From NCBI RefSeq assembly GCF_000761485.1, contig NZ_JPMX01000042.1, forward strand, positions 1 through 64,000: a DNA stretch of 64,000 nt. Reading direction: 5' to 3'. This document shows positions 52,015-60,555 of this stretch, piece after piece. Positions within the stretch are counted from its first letter, which is position 1. Each line of letters starts with the position of its first letter. The translations under genes were made by a program, and so were the position numbers. The notes below the pieces were generated by a model. The model saw only the letters and a list, made by a program, of their open reading frames with translations. It did not search any database and was not told the DNA's origin. The stretch comes from Modestobacter caceresii. Its GTDB lineage: Bacteria; Actinomycetota; Actinomycetes; Mycobacteriales; Geodermatophilaceae.

Positions 52015-52242
52015 TCACCAGCGCAGGGGCTGGGTCGCCCGGGAGTCGGCGGTGCGGCAGACCCGGCAGTGACCCCAGGTGGCGATCCGCACGAGGCTGC
52101 TGGGCTCACCGCACTCGGGGCAGTCGACCATCCCCTCGGCGCCGGGCCGGGGCTCGCCGGCGTGCCGGGCGTGGACGGCCGCGTCACCGGCGCACGGGCA
52201 GTCGAGGTGGGCTTCTGAGCAGCGTGCATGGTCGGTTGCGAT
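52015..52242 (-). CDS. Small Cys-rich zinc-ribbon-like protein, apparent ATC start
   Basis: This 75-residue protein ends with a clear two-knuckle pattern, DCPECGEPSSLV then GHCRVCRTADSR, and has more Cys at the N-terminus (ARCSEAHLDCPCAG). A perfect AGGAGG (52254-52249) sits six bases before an ATC codon at 52242, and no ATG, GTG or TTG lies nearby in frame; the only ATG (38 residues before the end) has no such site. The rare ATC start is therefore proposed. The gene is divergent from formate dehydrogenase (154 bp apart). A role as a metal-binding or regulatory partner is only a guess. Confidence 0.6.
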   Translation of the reverse strand: MATDHARCSEAHLDCPCAGDAAVHARHAGEPRPGAEGMVDCPECGEPSSLVRIATWGHCRVCRTADSRATQPLRW

Positions 52243-52396
52243 GGGGCGCCTCCTGGTGTCCCCGACGACGCTACTCAGGCGCACCAGCCCCCCGTGCCGC
52301 GTCGTCCTCCCGGAGGCGGGCCCGCGCGGAGGGACAGGGCGACCCGCGGGAGGGCTCGGCGCGCGAACGGTGCCTCCGGGTGGCAAGCTCGTCGGG

Positions 52397-55300
52397 GTGA
52401 AGACGTGGCTGGATGCATGGCCGGTGTTCCGGCAGCTGACGGGTCCTGACCCGCTGGGGCGTGGCAAGGCCGCGCGCAGCAAGGCGACAGAGCAGGTGGT
52501 CAGCCGCACGGCCACCGCCGACAGGGTGGTGCAGTCGGTCTGCCCGTACTGCGCGGTGGGCTGCGGCCAGCGGGTGTTCGTCAAGGACGAGCAGGTCGTG
52601 CAGATCGAGGGCGACCCGGACTCGCCGATCAGCCGCGGCCGGCTCTGCCCCAAGGGCAGCGCCAGCAAGCAGCTGGTCACCAGCCCGAGCCGGGTCACCA
52701 CGGTCAAGTACCGCCGTCCGCACGGGACGGAGTGGGAGGACCTCGACCTGGACACGGCGATGGAGATGATCGCCGACCGCGTGCTCGACGCCCGCCGCAA
52801 GGGCTGGCAGGACGAGGTCGACGGGCACCAGGTGAACCGCACGCTGGGCATCGCGAGCCTCGGCGGGGCGACCCTCGACAACGAGGAGAACTACCTGATG
52901 AAGAAGCTGTACAGCGCCATGGGCGCTGTACAGATCGAGAACCAGGCCCGCATATAGCACTCCGCGACGGTCCCCGGTCTGGGGACCTCGTTCGGTCGTG
53001 GCGGCGCCACGAACTTCCAGCAGGACCTGGTGAACTCCGATTGCATCGTGATCGAGGGTTCGAACATGGCCGAGTGCCACCCGGTCGGCTTCCAGTGGGT
53101 CATGGAGGCCAAGGCGCGGGGCGCGAAGATCGTCCACATCGACCCGCGGTTCACCCGCACCAGCGCGCTGGCCGACCTGCACGTGCCGTTGCGCGCGGGC
53201 ACCGACATCGCCTTCCTCGGCGGGCTCATCAAGTACGTCCTCGACAACGACCTGGACTTCCGCGAGTACGTCGTCGCCTACACCAACGCGGCGGCGATCC
53301 TGCGCGAGGACTTCCAGGACACCGAGGACCTCGACGGCCTGTTCTCCGGCTTCGACCCCGAGACCGGGCAGTACGACGAGACCACCTGGCAGTACGAGGG
53401 CGTCAACGTGCCCTCCTCGGCCGGTCAGCGCTCACCGAGCCAGCCCGGCGGGTCGGCCTTCCGCGAGGACGACCGGCCCGACGACACCGCGGACGACGGC
53501 ACCGACGACGAGACCGAGAGCGTCAAGGAGGCCGACCAGCAGCAGGGCGCGCAGGGCTCGGCCGACATCCACGGCAAGCCGAAGCGGGACGAGACGCTGC
53601 AGCACCCGCGGTGTGTCTTCCAGGTGCTCAAGCGGCACTACGCCCGGTACACCCCGGAGATGGTCAGCGACATCTGCGGCATCGAGCCCGAGGTGTTCCT
53701 CAAGGTCGCCGAGTGGGTCACCGCCAACAGCAACCGCGAGCGGACGACCGCGTGGGTCTACTCGGTGGGCTGGACGCACCACACCGTGGGCGTGCAGTAC
53801 ATCCGGACGGCGTCGGTGCTGCAGGCGCTGCTGGGCAACATGGGCCGCCCGGGCGGCGGGATCCTGGCGCTGCGCGGGCACGCGAGCATCCAGGGCTCCA
53901 CCGACATCCCGACGCTGTTCAACATCCTGCCCGGCTACATCCCGATGCCCCACGCCCAGCAGCACACCGACCTGGACAGCTTCTGCGCCTCCAGCGACGA
54001 CCGGGTGGGCTTCTGGGGCAACATGCGCTCGTACACGACGAGCCTGCTCAAGTCCTGGTGGGGCGACGCGGCGCAGCCGGAGAACGACTTCGCGTTCAAC
54101 TACCTGCCCCGGCTCACCGGCGACCACGGCACGTACACCACGGTCGCCGACATGATCCAGGGGAACGTGCCCGGCTACTTCCTGGTCGGGGAGAACCCGG
54201 CGGTGGGCAGCGCCAACGGCCGGATGCAGCGGTTCGGCCTGGCCAACCTGGAGTGGCTGGTCGTCCGCGACCTGCAGATGATCGAGTCGGCGACGTTCTG
54301 GAAGACGGCCCCGGAGATCGAGACCGGCGAGCTGGTCACCGAGGACATCGCCACCGAGGTCTTCTTCATGCCGGCGGCCACGCACGTGGAGAAGGAGGGC
54401 ACCTTCACCCAGACGCAGCGGCTGCTGCAGTGGCGGCACAAGGCGGTCGAGCCGCCGGGCGAGTGCCGCAGCGACCTGTGGTTCTACTTCCACCTGGGCC
54501 GCAGGCTGCGGGAGAAGCTCGCCGGGTCGACCGACCCGCGGGACCGTCCGCTGCTGGACCTCACCTGGGACTACCCGACGCACGGGGAGCACGACGAGCC
54601 CAGCGCCGACGCCGTCCTGCGGGAGATCAACGGCTGGGGTCCGGACGGCGAGATGCTCTCGACCTACCTGGACATGAAGGACGACGGGTCGACCACCGGC
54701 GGCTGCTGGATCTACACCGGCGTCTACGCCGACGGGGTCAACCAGGCCGCCCGGCGCAAGCCCGGGCGGGAGCAGGACTGGGTGGCCGCCGAGTGGGGCT
54801 GGGCCTGGCCGTCGAACCGCCGGGTGCTCTACAACCGCGCGTCGGCCGACCCCGACGGCAAGCCGTGGAGCGAGCGCAAGGCCTACGTCTGGTGGGACGA
54901 GGAGGCCGGCACGTGGACCGGTCACGACGTCCCCGACTTCGAGGCGACCAAGCGACCGGACTACGTGCCGCCGGAGGGCGCGACCGCGCAGGCCGGCCTC
55001 GGCGGTGCCGACCCGTTCGTCATGCAGGCCGACGGGAAGGCCTGGCTCTACGTGCCGGCCGGTCTGGCCGACGGCCCGATGCCGGCGCACTACGAGCCGG
55101 CCGAGTCGCCGGTGGAGAACGCGCTCTACGGCCAGCAGGCCAACCCGGGTCGGGAGGAGATCCAGGGGGCGTGGAACCGGGGCAACCCGCCGCGCAGCAC
55201 GGTCTACCCCTACGCGATGACCACCTACCGGCTGACCGAGCACCACACCGCCGGTGGGATGAGCCGAACGCTGCCCTACCTGTCGGAGCTGCAGCCGGAG

Positions 55301-55714
55301 TTCTTCGTGGAGGTCAGCCCACAGCTGGCCGAGGAGCGCGGGCTGGAGAACGGCGGCTGGGCGACGCTGATCAGCGCCCGGACGGCGATCGAGGCCCGGG
55401 TGCTGGTCACCGAGCGGATCCGGCCGATGAAGCTCAAGGGCGGCCAGGTCGTCGAGCAGATCGGCATCCCCTACCACTGGGGCGAGCAGGGACTGTCCAC
55501 GGGCGACTCGGGCAACGACCTGTTCGGCGTGGTGATGGACCCGAACGTGCACATCCAGGAGACGAAGGTCGCCACCTGCGACATCCAGCCCGGGCGGCGT
55601 CCGCGCGGCAAGGCGCTGGTGCAGTACGTGGAGGACTACCGGATCCGGGCGGGCGTCCAGTCGGGCCTGGTCCCCAGTGGCGGCCGGGCCCCGATCGAGG
55701 AGGGGACGAGCTGA
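52397..55714 (+). CDS. fdhA: Formate dehydrogenase catalytic subunit with UAG-encoded selenocysteine
   Basis: This 1105-residue molybdo/tungsto-bis-MGD enzyme oxidises formate to CO2. A [4Fe-4S] cluster is held by Cys49, 52, 56 and 84 (SVCPYCAVGCG, GRLCPKGS). The frame meets TAG at codon 187 (52955-52957), exactly where homologues have selenocysteine or Cys (NQARI-U-HSATV), and then stays open for 918 codons through normal FDH sequence (GLGTSFGRGGATNFQQD, MAECHPVGFQWVMEAKARG). A SECIS hairpin follows at 52969. No Tat signal is present, so the enzyme faces the cytoplasm. An acidic low-complexity insert lies near residues 337-395. GTG 52397 matches the usual actinobacterial N-terminus. Standard gene calling would split it into two fragments. 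Confidence 0.93.
52955..52957 (+). other. TAG codon read as selenocysteine (Sec187 of FdhA)
   Basis: The codon follows CGC ATA (Arg-Ile) and precedes CAC (His), the invariant surroundings of the Sec/Cys molybdenum ligand. Sec is normally UGA. UAG-Sec with a matching tRNA-Sec(CUA) has been reported for Geodermatophilus and Blastococcus. TAG is also the ordinary stop of genes at 17696 and 58107 in this window. Confidence 0.9.
52969..52987 (+). promoter_or_regulatory. Bacterial SECIS element
   Basis: GGTCCCC (52969-52975) and GGGGACC (52981-52987) form a perfect seven-pair stem with a GGTCT loop. The loop equals the GGUCU of the Escherichia coli fdhF SECIS, whose G and U bind SelB. The stem starts 11 bases after the TAG and the loop 18 bases after it, inside the bacterial range. 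The element is within the coding sequence. Confidence 0.9.
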
Positions 55715-55745
55715 TGCGGCTCGACCCGATGGAAGAGGAGCGCTC

Positions 55746-56873
55746 GTGACGACCGTCAGCTCGGCGAGCCCGGCGCTCACCGGCAACGACCCGGCCAACC
55801 GGCTCTACGGTCCGCTGCCCGATGTGAGCGGGGAGGCCGGCTACGCGGAGGACCACCCCGCGCGGGTGGGCTTCTTCACCGACACCTCGGTGTGCATCGG
55901 CTGCAAGGCCTGCGAGGTCGCCTGCAAGGAGTGGAACACGCTCCCGATGGACGACGCGGACGGCAACCGCGACGCCATGGCGCTGACCGGGATGTCCTAC
56001 GACAACACCGGCATGCTCGGGGCCAGCTCCTGGCGGCACGTGGCGTTCGTCGAGCAGAGCCGGGCCGTCGACCTCCCCATGCCGGGGGTCGGGCTGCCGG
56101 GCGCCGGTGGCGCGGGTGCCGCCGCACCCGCGGCCGGCTGCGGCAGCGGCGGGGGCTGTGGGGGTGGCTCGGTCGACCCGCACGCCGTCTCGGCCGGTGG
56201 CGACGCCGACGGCGGGCTGACCGCGCAGTCCAGCGTGCTCAACGCCGAGGCGCTCAGCGAGTTCGACCCGCAGACCGGCCACTCGGCCGACCGGGAGATC
56301 CGCTGGCTGATGTCCTCGGACGTGTGCAAGCACTGCACGCACGCCGGCTGCCTGGACGTCTGCCCGACCGGGGCGCTGTTCCGCACCGAGTTCGGCACCG
56401 TGGTCGTGCAGGGCGACATCTGCAACGGCTGCGGCTACTGCGTGCCGGCCTGCCCCTACGGCGTCATCGACCAGCGCAAGGACGACGGCCGGGTCTTCAA
56501 GTGCACGATGTGCTACGACCGGCTCACCGACGGCCTGCAGCCGGCGTGCGCCACCGCGTGCCCCACCCAGTCGATCCAGTTCGGCGACCTCGACGAGCTC
56601 CAGGCCCGGGCCGATGCCCGGCTGGCGACGCTCAAGGAGCAGGGTGTGGAGACCGCCCGGCTCTACGGGCGGGACGAGGACGACGGCGTCGGCGGTGCCG
56701 GGGCGTTCTTCCTGCTGCTCGACGAGCCGGAGGTCTACGGACTCCCGCCGGACCCGATCGTCACCACCCGGGACCTGCCGTCGATGTGGAAGCACGCCGT
56801 CGGCGGGGCCGCCATGGTGGTCGGCTTCGCGCTCTCGGCCGTGCTCGGTTCCCGGAAGGGGCTGCGCCGATGA
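55746..56873 (+). CDS. fdhB: Formate dehydrogenase iron-sulfur subunit with a Gly/Cys-rich insert
   Basis: This 375-residue electron-transfer subunit carries four [4Fe-4S] clusters from FdhA to the membrane. Cysteine sets are CIGCKACEVACKE (Cys50-60), CKHCTHAGCLDVCP, CNGCGYCVPACPYG and CTMCYDRL with ACATACP. Between the first and second sets is an insert of about 60 residues containing GCGSGGGCGGGS. A hydrophobic C-terminal segment (AMVVGFALSAVLG) probably anchors it. The GTG at 55746 is preferred because GAGGAGC lies just upstream; it begins 31 bp after fdhA. It overlaps the membrane subunit gene by four bases. Confidence 0.92.
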   Translation: MTTVSSASPALTGNDPANRLYGPLPDVSGEAGYAEDHPARVGFFTDTSVCIGCKACEVACKEWNTLPMDDADGNRDAMALTGMSYDNTGMLGASSWRHVAFVEQSRAVDLPMPGVGLPGAGGAGAAAPAAGCGSGGGCGGGSVDPHAVSAGGDADGGLTAQSSVLNAEALSEFDPQTGHSADREIRWLMSSDVCKHCTHAGCLDVCPTGALFRTEFGTVVVQGDICNGCGYCVPACPYGVIDQRKDDGRVFKCTMCYDRLTDGLQPACATACPTQSIQFGDLDELQARADARLATLKEQGVETARLYGRDEDDGVGGAGAFFLLLDEPEVYGLPPDPIVTTRDLPSMWKHAVGGAAMVVGFALSAVLGSRKGLRR

Positions 56874-57970
56874 CCGAGGGACTGGCGACGCCGGGCGCCG
56901 GTTGGCGCCGGGCCGACGGCCCGCCGGCGCAGGCGCGGGAGAAGAAGCGGCGCAAGGGCGGCCGGCGCGGCGGTGGCCGGGACGGCGACCCGACCGTCGA
57001 CGAGGCCGAGTTCACCTCGTACTACGGCCGCCCCATCATCAAGCCGCCGGTGTGGAAGACCCCGGACGTGCCGCTGTACCTGTTCCTGGGCGGCGCGGCG
57101 GGCTCGTCGGCAGTGCTCGGCGCGATCGCGGACGTGACCGGGCGCCCGGCGCTGACCCGGGCCGCGCACTACACCGCCGGCGGCGGGGCGCTGGCCTCGG
57201 TGGTCTGGCTGATCCACGACCTCGGGCGGCCGGCGCGGTTCCTGCACATGCTGCGGGTGATCAAGCCGACGTCGCCGCTGTCGGTGGGCTCCTACATCCT
57301 GGCGCCGTTCAGCGCCCTCACCGCGGCGACCGCGGGGATCCAGCTGCTGGAGGCCTTCCCCGGTCTGCAGAAGTTCGGGCTGCGCCGGATCGCCGGCTGG
57401 TTCCCTGCGCTGCGGAAGGTCGTGGGGAGCACCTCTGCGGTCTTCGGTGGTCCGATGACCACGTACACGGCGGTGCTGCTGGCCAACACCGCGGTGCCGT
57501 CGTGGCACGAGCCGTACAAGGAGCTCCCGTTCGTCTTCGCCGGCTCCGGGATGGCGGCCGGCGGTGGCATCTGCATGGCGTTCACCCCGGTCGACGAGGC
57601 CGGGCCCGCGCGGAAGATGGCGGTCGCCGGCGCGGCGGTCGAGCTGGCCGCGATGCACAAGGTCGAGCACGACCACGGCATCGTCGGTGAGCCTTACCAG
57701 CTGGGCAAGGCGGGCACCATGATGAAGGCCGCGAAGGCCTGCACCGCCAGCGGTGCCGGGCTGACCGTGGTGGCCGGCCGCACCCGGGTCGGTGCCGCGG
57801 TCTCCGGTGCGCTGCTGGCCGCCGGCTCGCTGCTCACCCGGTTCGGGGTCTTCGAGGCCGGCATGGCCAGCGCGCGGGACCCGAAGTACACGGTGGTCCC
57901 GCAGCGGGCACGGATGGCCGCCCGCGAGGAGCAGGCGCGCCAGGACGAGGCCCGCTCCGTCACCCGCTGA
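56870..57970 (+). CDS. NrfD/PsrC-type membrane subunit of formate dehydrogenase
   Basis: This 366-residue quinone-reducing membrane subunit has about eight helices after a 50-residue basic cytoplasmic tail (EKKRRKGGRRGGGR). Family features include VPLYLFLGGAAGSSAVLGA, VWLIHDLGRPARFLHMLRV and FGGPMTTYTAVLLANTAVP. It replaces the cytochrome b subunit of the Escherichia coli FdnGHI enzyme and needs no haem. It would pass formate electrons to menaquinone. It overlaps fdhB by four bases and is the last gene before the terminator at 57985. Confidence 0.9.
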   Translation: MTEGLATPGAGWRRADGPPAQAREKKRRKGGRRGGGRDGDPTVDEAEFTSYYGRPIIKPPVWKTPDVPLYLFLGGAAGSSAVLGAIADVTGRPALTRAAHYTAGGGALASVVWLIHDLGRPARFLHMLRVIKPTSPLSVGSYILAPFSALTAATAGIQLLEAFPGLQKFGLRRIAGWFPALRKVVGSTSAVFGGPMTTYTAVLLANTAVPSWHEPYKELPFVFAGSGMAAGGGICMAFTPVDEAGPARKMAVAGAAVELAAMHKVEHDHGIVGEPYQLGKAGTMMKAAKACTASGAGLTVVAGRTRVGAAVSGALLAAGSLLTRFGVFEAGMASARDPKYTVVPQRARMAAREEQARQDEARSVTR

Positions 57971-57984
57971 GCGACCAGCTCCGA

Positions 57985-58027
57985 CCGAACTGCCCCGTCC
58001 CACCGCTGGTGGTGCGGGGCAGTTCGG
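57985..58027. terminator. Strong terminator after the formate dehydrogenase operon
   Basis: CCGAACTGCCCCG (57985-57997) pairs with CGGGGCAGTTCGG (58015-58027), and an inner CCACC/GGTGG stem closes on GCT. It lies 15 bases after the stop and faces the convergent gene ending at 58107. Confidence 0.85.
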
Positions 58028-58106
58028 CGTCCCGGGCACTGCACACCCGAGGTGGCCGTCGGTGACCAGGTGGCCGTCGGCGGCAGCCCCGTGCCGGGCC
58101 GGGCTC

Positions 58107-59540
58107 CTAGGGCGCGGTGGGAGTCCCCGGCGCAGCCTCTGGGGGCCGGGGGGATGCGACGTCGCCGGCCGCGGCCGCCGCATCCGGCTCGTCGAGCTCG
58201 CCCGGCTCCGTCGGCACCGGCTCCGTCGGCACCGGCTCCGTCGGTGCTGGCTCCGTGGGCGCCGGCTCCGTCGGCTCGGCCGGGTCGGTCGGGCTGAGAG
58301 TGGGGGTCGGCTCCGGGTCGGTCGGGGTCGGCGTGGGCTCCGGGTCGGTCGGCGTCGGCGTCGGGGTCGGGGTCGGGGTCGGCGTGGGCTCCGGATCGGT
58401 CGGCGTCGGCGTCGGCGTCGGCGTGGGCGTCGGCTCGGGATCGGTCGGGCTGGGGGTCGGGGTGGGCCGAGGCGCGGTGGGGTCGGCCGGGTCCGACGGC
58501 GTCGGTGTCGGCGTCGGCACGGTGGTGCGGGTGACCCCGCCGGTCGCGGCACCGCTCGCCGGCGGTGGGTCGTCGGGGACGGCGCCGGGTGGCACCGTCG
58601 GCCCGTCGCCGGGCGCGTCGTCGGTGGAGGTCGCAGGTGGGGCGGTGGTCCGGCTCGACTCGGTGGCGGCCGTGGTGGGTCCGGGGTCGGGTGCCCGCCT
58701 GGTGGACCGGTCGTCGAGCTCGTCCGACACCGTCCTGGTCGACGGAGACCGCCATTCGGGGATGGCGACCGGGGTGGTCAGCCCGGATGCCGCGGCCCCA
58801 CGGTTGAGCGCCTCCCAGGTGGCCGAGTACTGGTCGGGGTTGGCGGCGAGCTCGGCCTGGAGGGGGTCGTCGAACCCGAGGGTGCTGCCCGATCGGGCCA
58901 GCACCGGTGCGAGCGCGATGGCCGAGAGCGCGGTGAGGGCGAGCAGCCGCTGCGGGCCGCGCCCCCGTGGCCCCGGGCGCGCGGGCCCCCCACGCGTCCA
59001 CGCCGGCCGGAGGCGGTGGGCGGGAGCACCCGGCGCGATGCCGGCGAGGGGGAGCGGGACCGAGCGCGGCGGCTGGTGGGGGGGTGTCGAGACGAAGACG
59101 GTGACGGCGCCCCGCGCAGCTGCGGCGAGCGGACCGTGGCCGGCGGTCCGCCGGGGCGCGCAGCACGCCTGCGCCACGGCACCCGGCACCTGGGGGAGGG
59201 GCGTCCGGCTCGATGCGCGCCGCCGGCGCCCCGGGACGAGCTGGGCCTGCAGGGGGAGACGGTGGACCGGCCCGCGGGCCAGGCCGAGGGGCATCGGCGC
59301 GCCGGTCGTGGTCGTGGGGCGGTGCCGGGTGAGGGGTGGGCCACCGGGGCGGCCGGTCGGTGGACGGGAGGCGGGTCGGCGGCGCAGCCTCAAGGGGTGC
59401 CCGCCGGGGAGGTGGGCGCGTTTTACGGGGGTCAGCTCATGGCAGCGGTCCGGCGGCACGTGGCTGACGACGAGGTGGAAGACGGCAGCGGCCAGCAACC
59501 CCACCAGGGGCCATGCGACCAGCAGCCACCACCACGCCAC
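58107..59540 (-). CDS. Membrane-anchored Pro/Thr-rich protein A
   Basis: This protein of about 477 residues is not recognised. From the GTG at 59540 (GAGGG six bases upstream) it begins with a membrane helix (WWWLLVAWPLVGLLAAAVFHL), then a basic Pro/Arg-rich stretch, a second helix (LLALTALSAIALAPVLARS), a conserved patch AELAANPDQYSATWEAL, and about 200 residues of Pro/Thr/Asp/Glu repeats (PTPTPTDPEPTPTP, PTEPAPTEP). The part before the second helix may belong to another start, since its composition is less gene-like. The helix and patch match the protein at 60556. Stop is TAG. It looks like a stalk reaching through the wall, without a sorting signal. Confidence 0.55.
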   Translation of the reverse strand: MAWWWLLVAWPLVGLLAAAVFHLVVSHVPPDRCHELTPVKRAHLPGGHPLRLRRRPASRPPTGRPGGPPLTRHRPTTTTGAPMPLGLARGPVHRLPLQAQLVPGRRRRASSRTPLPQVPGAVAQACCAPRRTAGHGPLAAAARGAVTVFVSTPPHQPPRSVPLPLAGIAPGAPAHRLRPAWTRGGPARPGPRGRGPQRLLALTALSAIALAPVLARSGSTLGFDDPLQAELAANPDQYSATWEALNRGAAASGLTTPVAIPEWRSPSTRTVSDELDDRSTRRAPDPGPTTAATESSRTTAPPATSTDDAPGDGPTVPPGAVPDDPPPASGAATGGVTRTTVPTPTPTPSDPADPTAPRPTPTPSPTDPEPTPTPTPTPTPTDPEPTPTPTPTPTPTPTDPEPTPTPTDPEPTPTLSPTDPAEPTEPAPTEPAPTEPVPTEPVPTEPGELDEPDAAAAAGDVASPRPPEAAPGTPTAP

Positions 59541-59830
59541 GGAGTTCCCTCGTCTCGGCCACTCTGCCCACGCTGGCAGCGTCCCCACGCCAAGGTTCGC
59601 CCGGTCGGACGTTCCCGTCAATCGCGGGTCCACCAGGCCATCGGTCCGTTGGAGCGACCTGCCGACAGGTCCTCGGCGGTGCCCCAGCGGGACGGTGACC
59701 CCTCCGATCCGAAGGGGCGGCACCGAGGTCCGGGAGACGAGCGCAGCGGCAGCCTAGGGGGCGTGGCGGAGCGACCCGGCGACGGGTGGGTGCCAGCGCC
59801 GTCCGGGCTCGGTCGACCGGACACGTGGAG
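59541..59830. other. Intergenic leader of the Pro/Thr-rich protein A gene
   Basis: Together with the hairpins up to 59926 this is a gap of nearly 390 bases on the minus strand. No open frame here has gene-like composition. A TTGACG hexamer occurs on the minus strand near 59620, but no convincing -10 box follows at normal spacing. Nothing else could be recognised. Confidence 0.5.
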
Positions 59831-59867
59831 CTGCCCCGTGCCGCCGGGACACGGCGGCACGGGGCAG
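59831..59867 (-). terminator. Second hairpin after the GGDEF-like gene
   Basis: CTGCCCCGTGCCGCCG (59831-59846) and its exact inverse (59852-59867) form a 16-pair stem with a GGACA loop. It follows the hairpin at 59893 on the minus strand, making a tandem terminator. Confidence 0.75.
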
Positions 59868-59892
59868 GCCTGGGGGATGGACGCCGATCGTC

Positions 59893-59926
59893 CACGTGTC
59901 CACCGCGCCGCTGCGGTGGACACGTG
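59893..59926 (-). terminator. First hairpin after the GGDEF-like gene
   Basis: CACGTGTCCACCGC (59893-59906) pairs with GCGGTGGACACGTG (59913-59926) around a six-base loop. It begins three bases after the stop codon of the minus-strand gene at 59930. Confidence 0.75.
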
Positions 59927-59929
59927 TCG

Positions 59930-60439
59930 TCAGCGGCGGGTGCCGCGGTAGCGGATGACCCGACCGCCGCCGATGCTGCGCGCCGCGGTGAGGCACAGGG
60001 TGGCCCGGCGGTGCACCTCGCTGGGGGAGGTGTCCGGGGAGAGCCCGGCGATGCCGGCGCAGGCGGTCAGGCCGGGGACGCCGGTGCCGGCGACGACCTC
60101 GAGGAGCCGGTCGGCCGCGGTCTCGGCGTGGTGTGCCGCCGCGCCCAGCAGCACGGCGAACTCGGTGGGCCCGGAGCGGGCCAGCCAGTCGTCGCCACGG
60201 ACGTTGGCCGACAGCGCAGCAGCGACCTGGTCGAGCTGGTCGCCCGGCAGGGGCCAGCCGGTGTCCCGGCGGAGCAGTCCGACGAGCACCAGCGCCGCGG
60301 GGGCGACGTCCGAGGCGGCCGTCTGCTCGGTGATGCGGTCGAGCAACGTGGCCCGGGTGGGCAGCAGGGAGACGGCGGCGGCGTGGAGGCCCGGCGGTGA
60401 CGGGACCTCGTCGGCGACCGGGGTGGCGGCGATCGGCAT
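59930..60439 (-). CDS. GGDEF-like protein without active site
   Basis: This 169-residue soluble protein is a single degenerate GGDEF domain. The position of the GGDEF loop reads SGPTEF, and the substrate-binding DxLTGLPNR region is reduced to LLPTRATLLDRI. The I-site RGDD is retained at the right five-residue spacing (RGDDWLARSGPTEF), as in the protein at 49218, to which this domain is clearly similar. It may bind c-di-GMP as a receptor rather than make it. The ATG at 60439 is used. It lies between two related Pro/Thr-rich protein genes. Confidence 0.75.
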   Translation of the reverse strand: MPIAATPVADEVPSPPGLHAAAVSLLPTRATLLDRITEQTAASDVAPAALVLVGLLRRDTGWPLPGDQLDQVAAALSANVRGDDWLARSGPTEFAVLLGAAAHHAETAADRLLEVVAGTGVPGLTACAGIAGLSPDTSPSEVHRRATLCLTAARSIGGGRVIRYRGTRR

Positions 60440-60555
60440 GACGGGGGTGTCGGCGTCCTGGACGGCTCGGTTGAGGCCGGCGACGACCGGGGTGCCTCGT
60501 CGGAGGGAGCGGCCGCTGCCCGCCGCTGAGGCGGGTGGTCCGCCGCGGCCCCGGC

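Noticed and set aside
52079-52396. Longer N-terminus for FdhA starting at 52079
   Set aside because: The added residues overlap the divergent small gene, have no homology or Tat signal, and the GTG at 52397 matches the usual start of actinobacterial FDH.
52955-52957. Nonsense mutation making fdhA a pseudogene
   Set aside because: The TAG falls exactly on the Sec/Cys codon, a canonical SECIS follows, the rest of the frame and both partner subunits are intact, and the same code variant is known in this bacterial family.
58190-58530. Repeat array resembling CRISPR
   Set aside because: The repeats are short, uneven and in frame with Pro/Thr codons of a membrane protein. There are no unique spacers and no cas genes.
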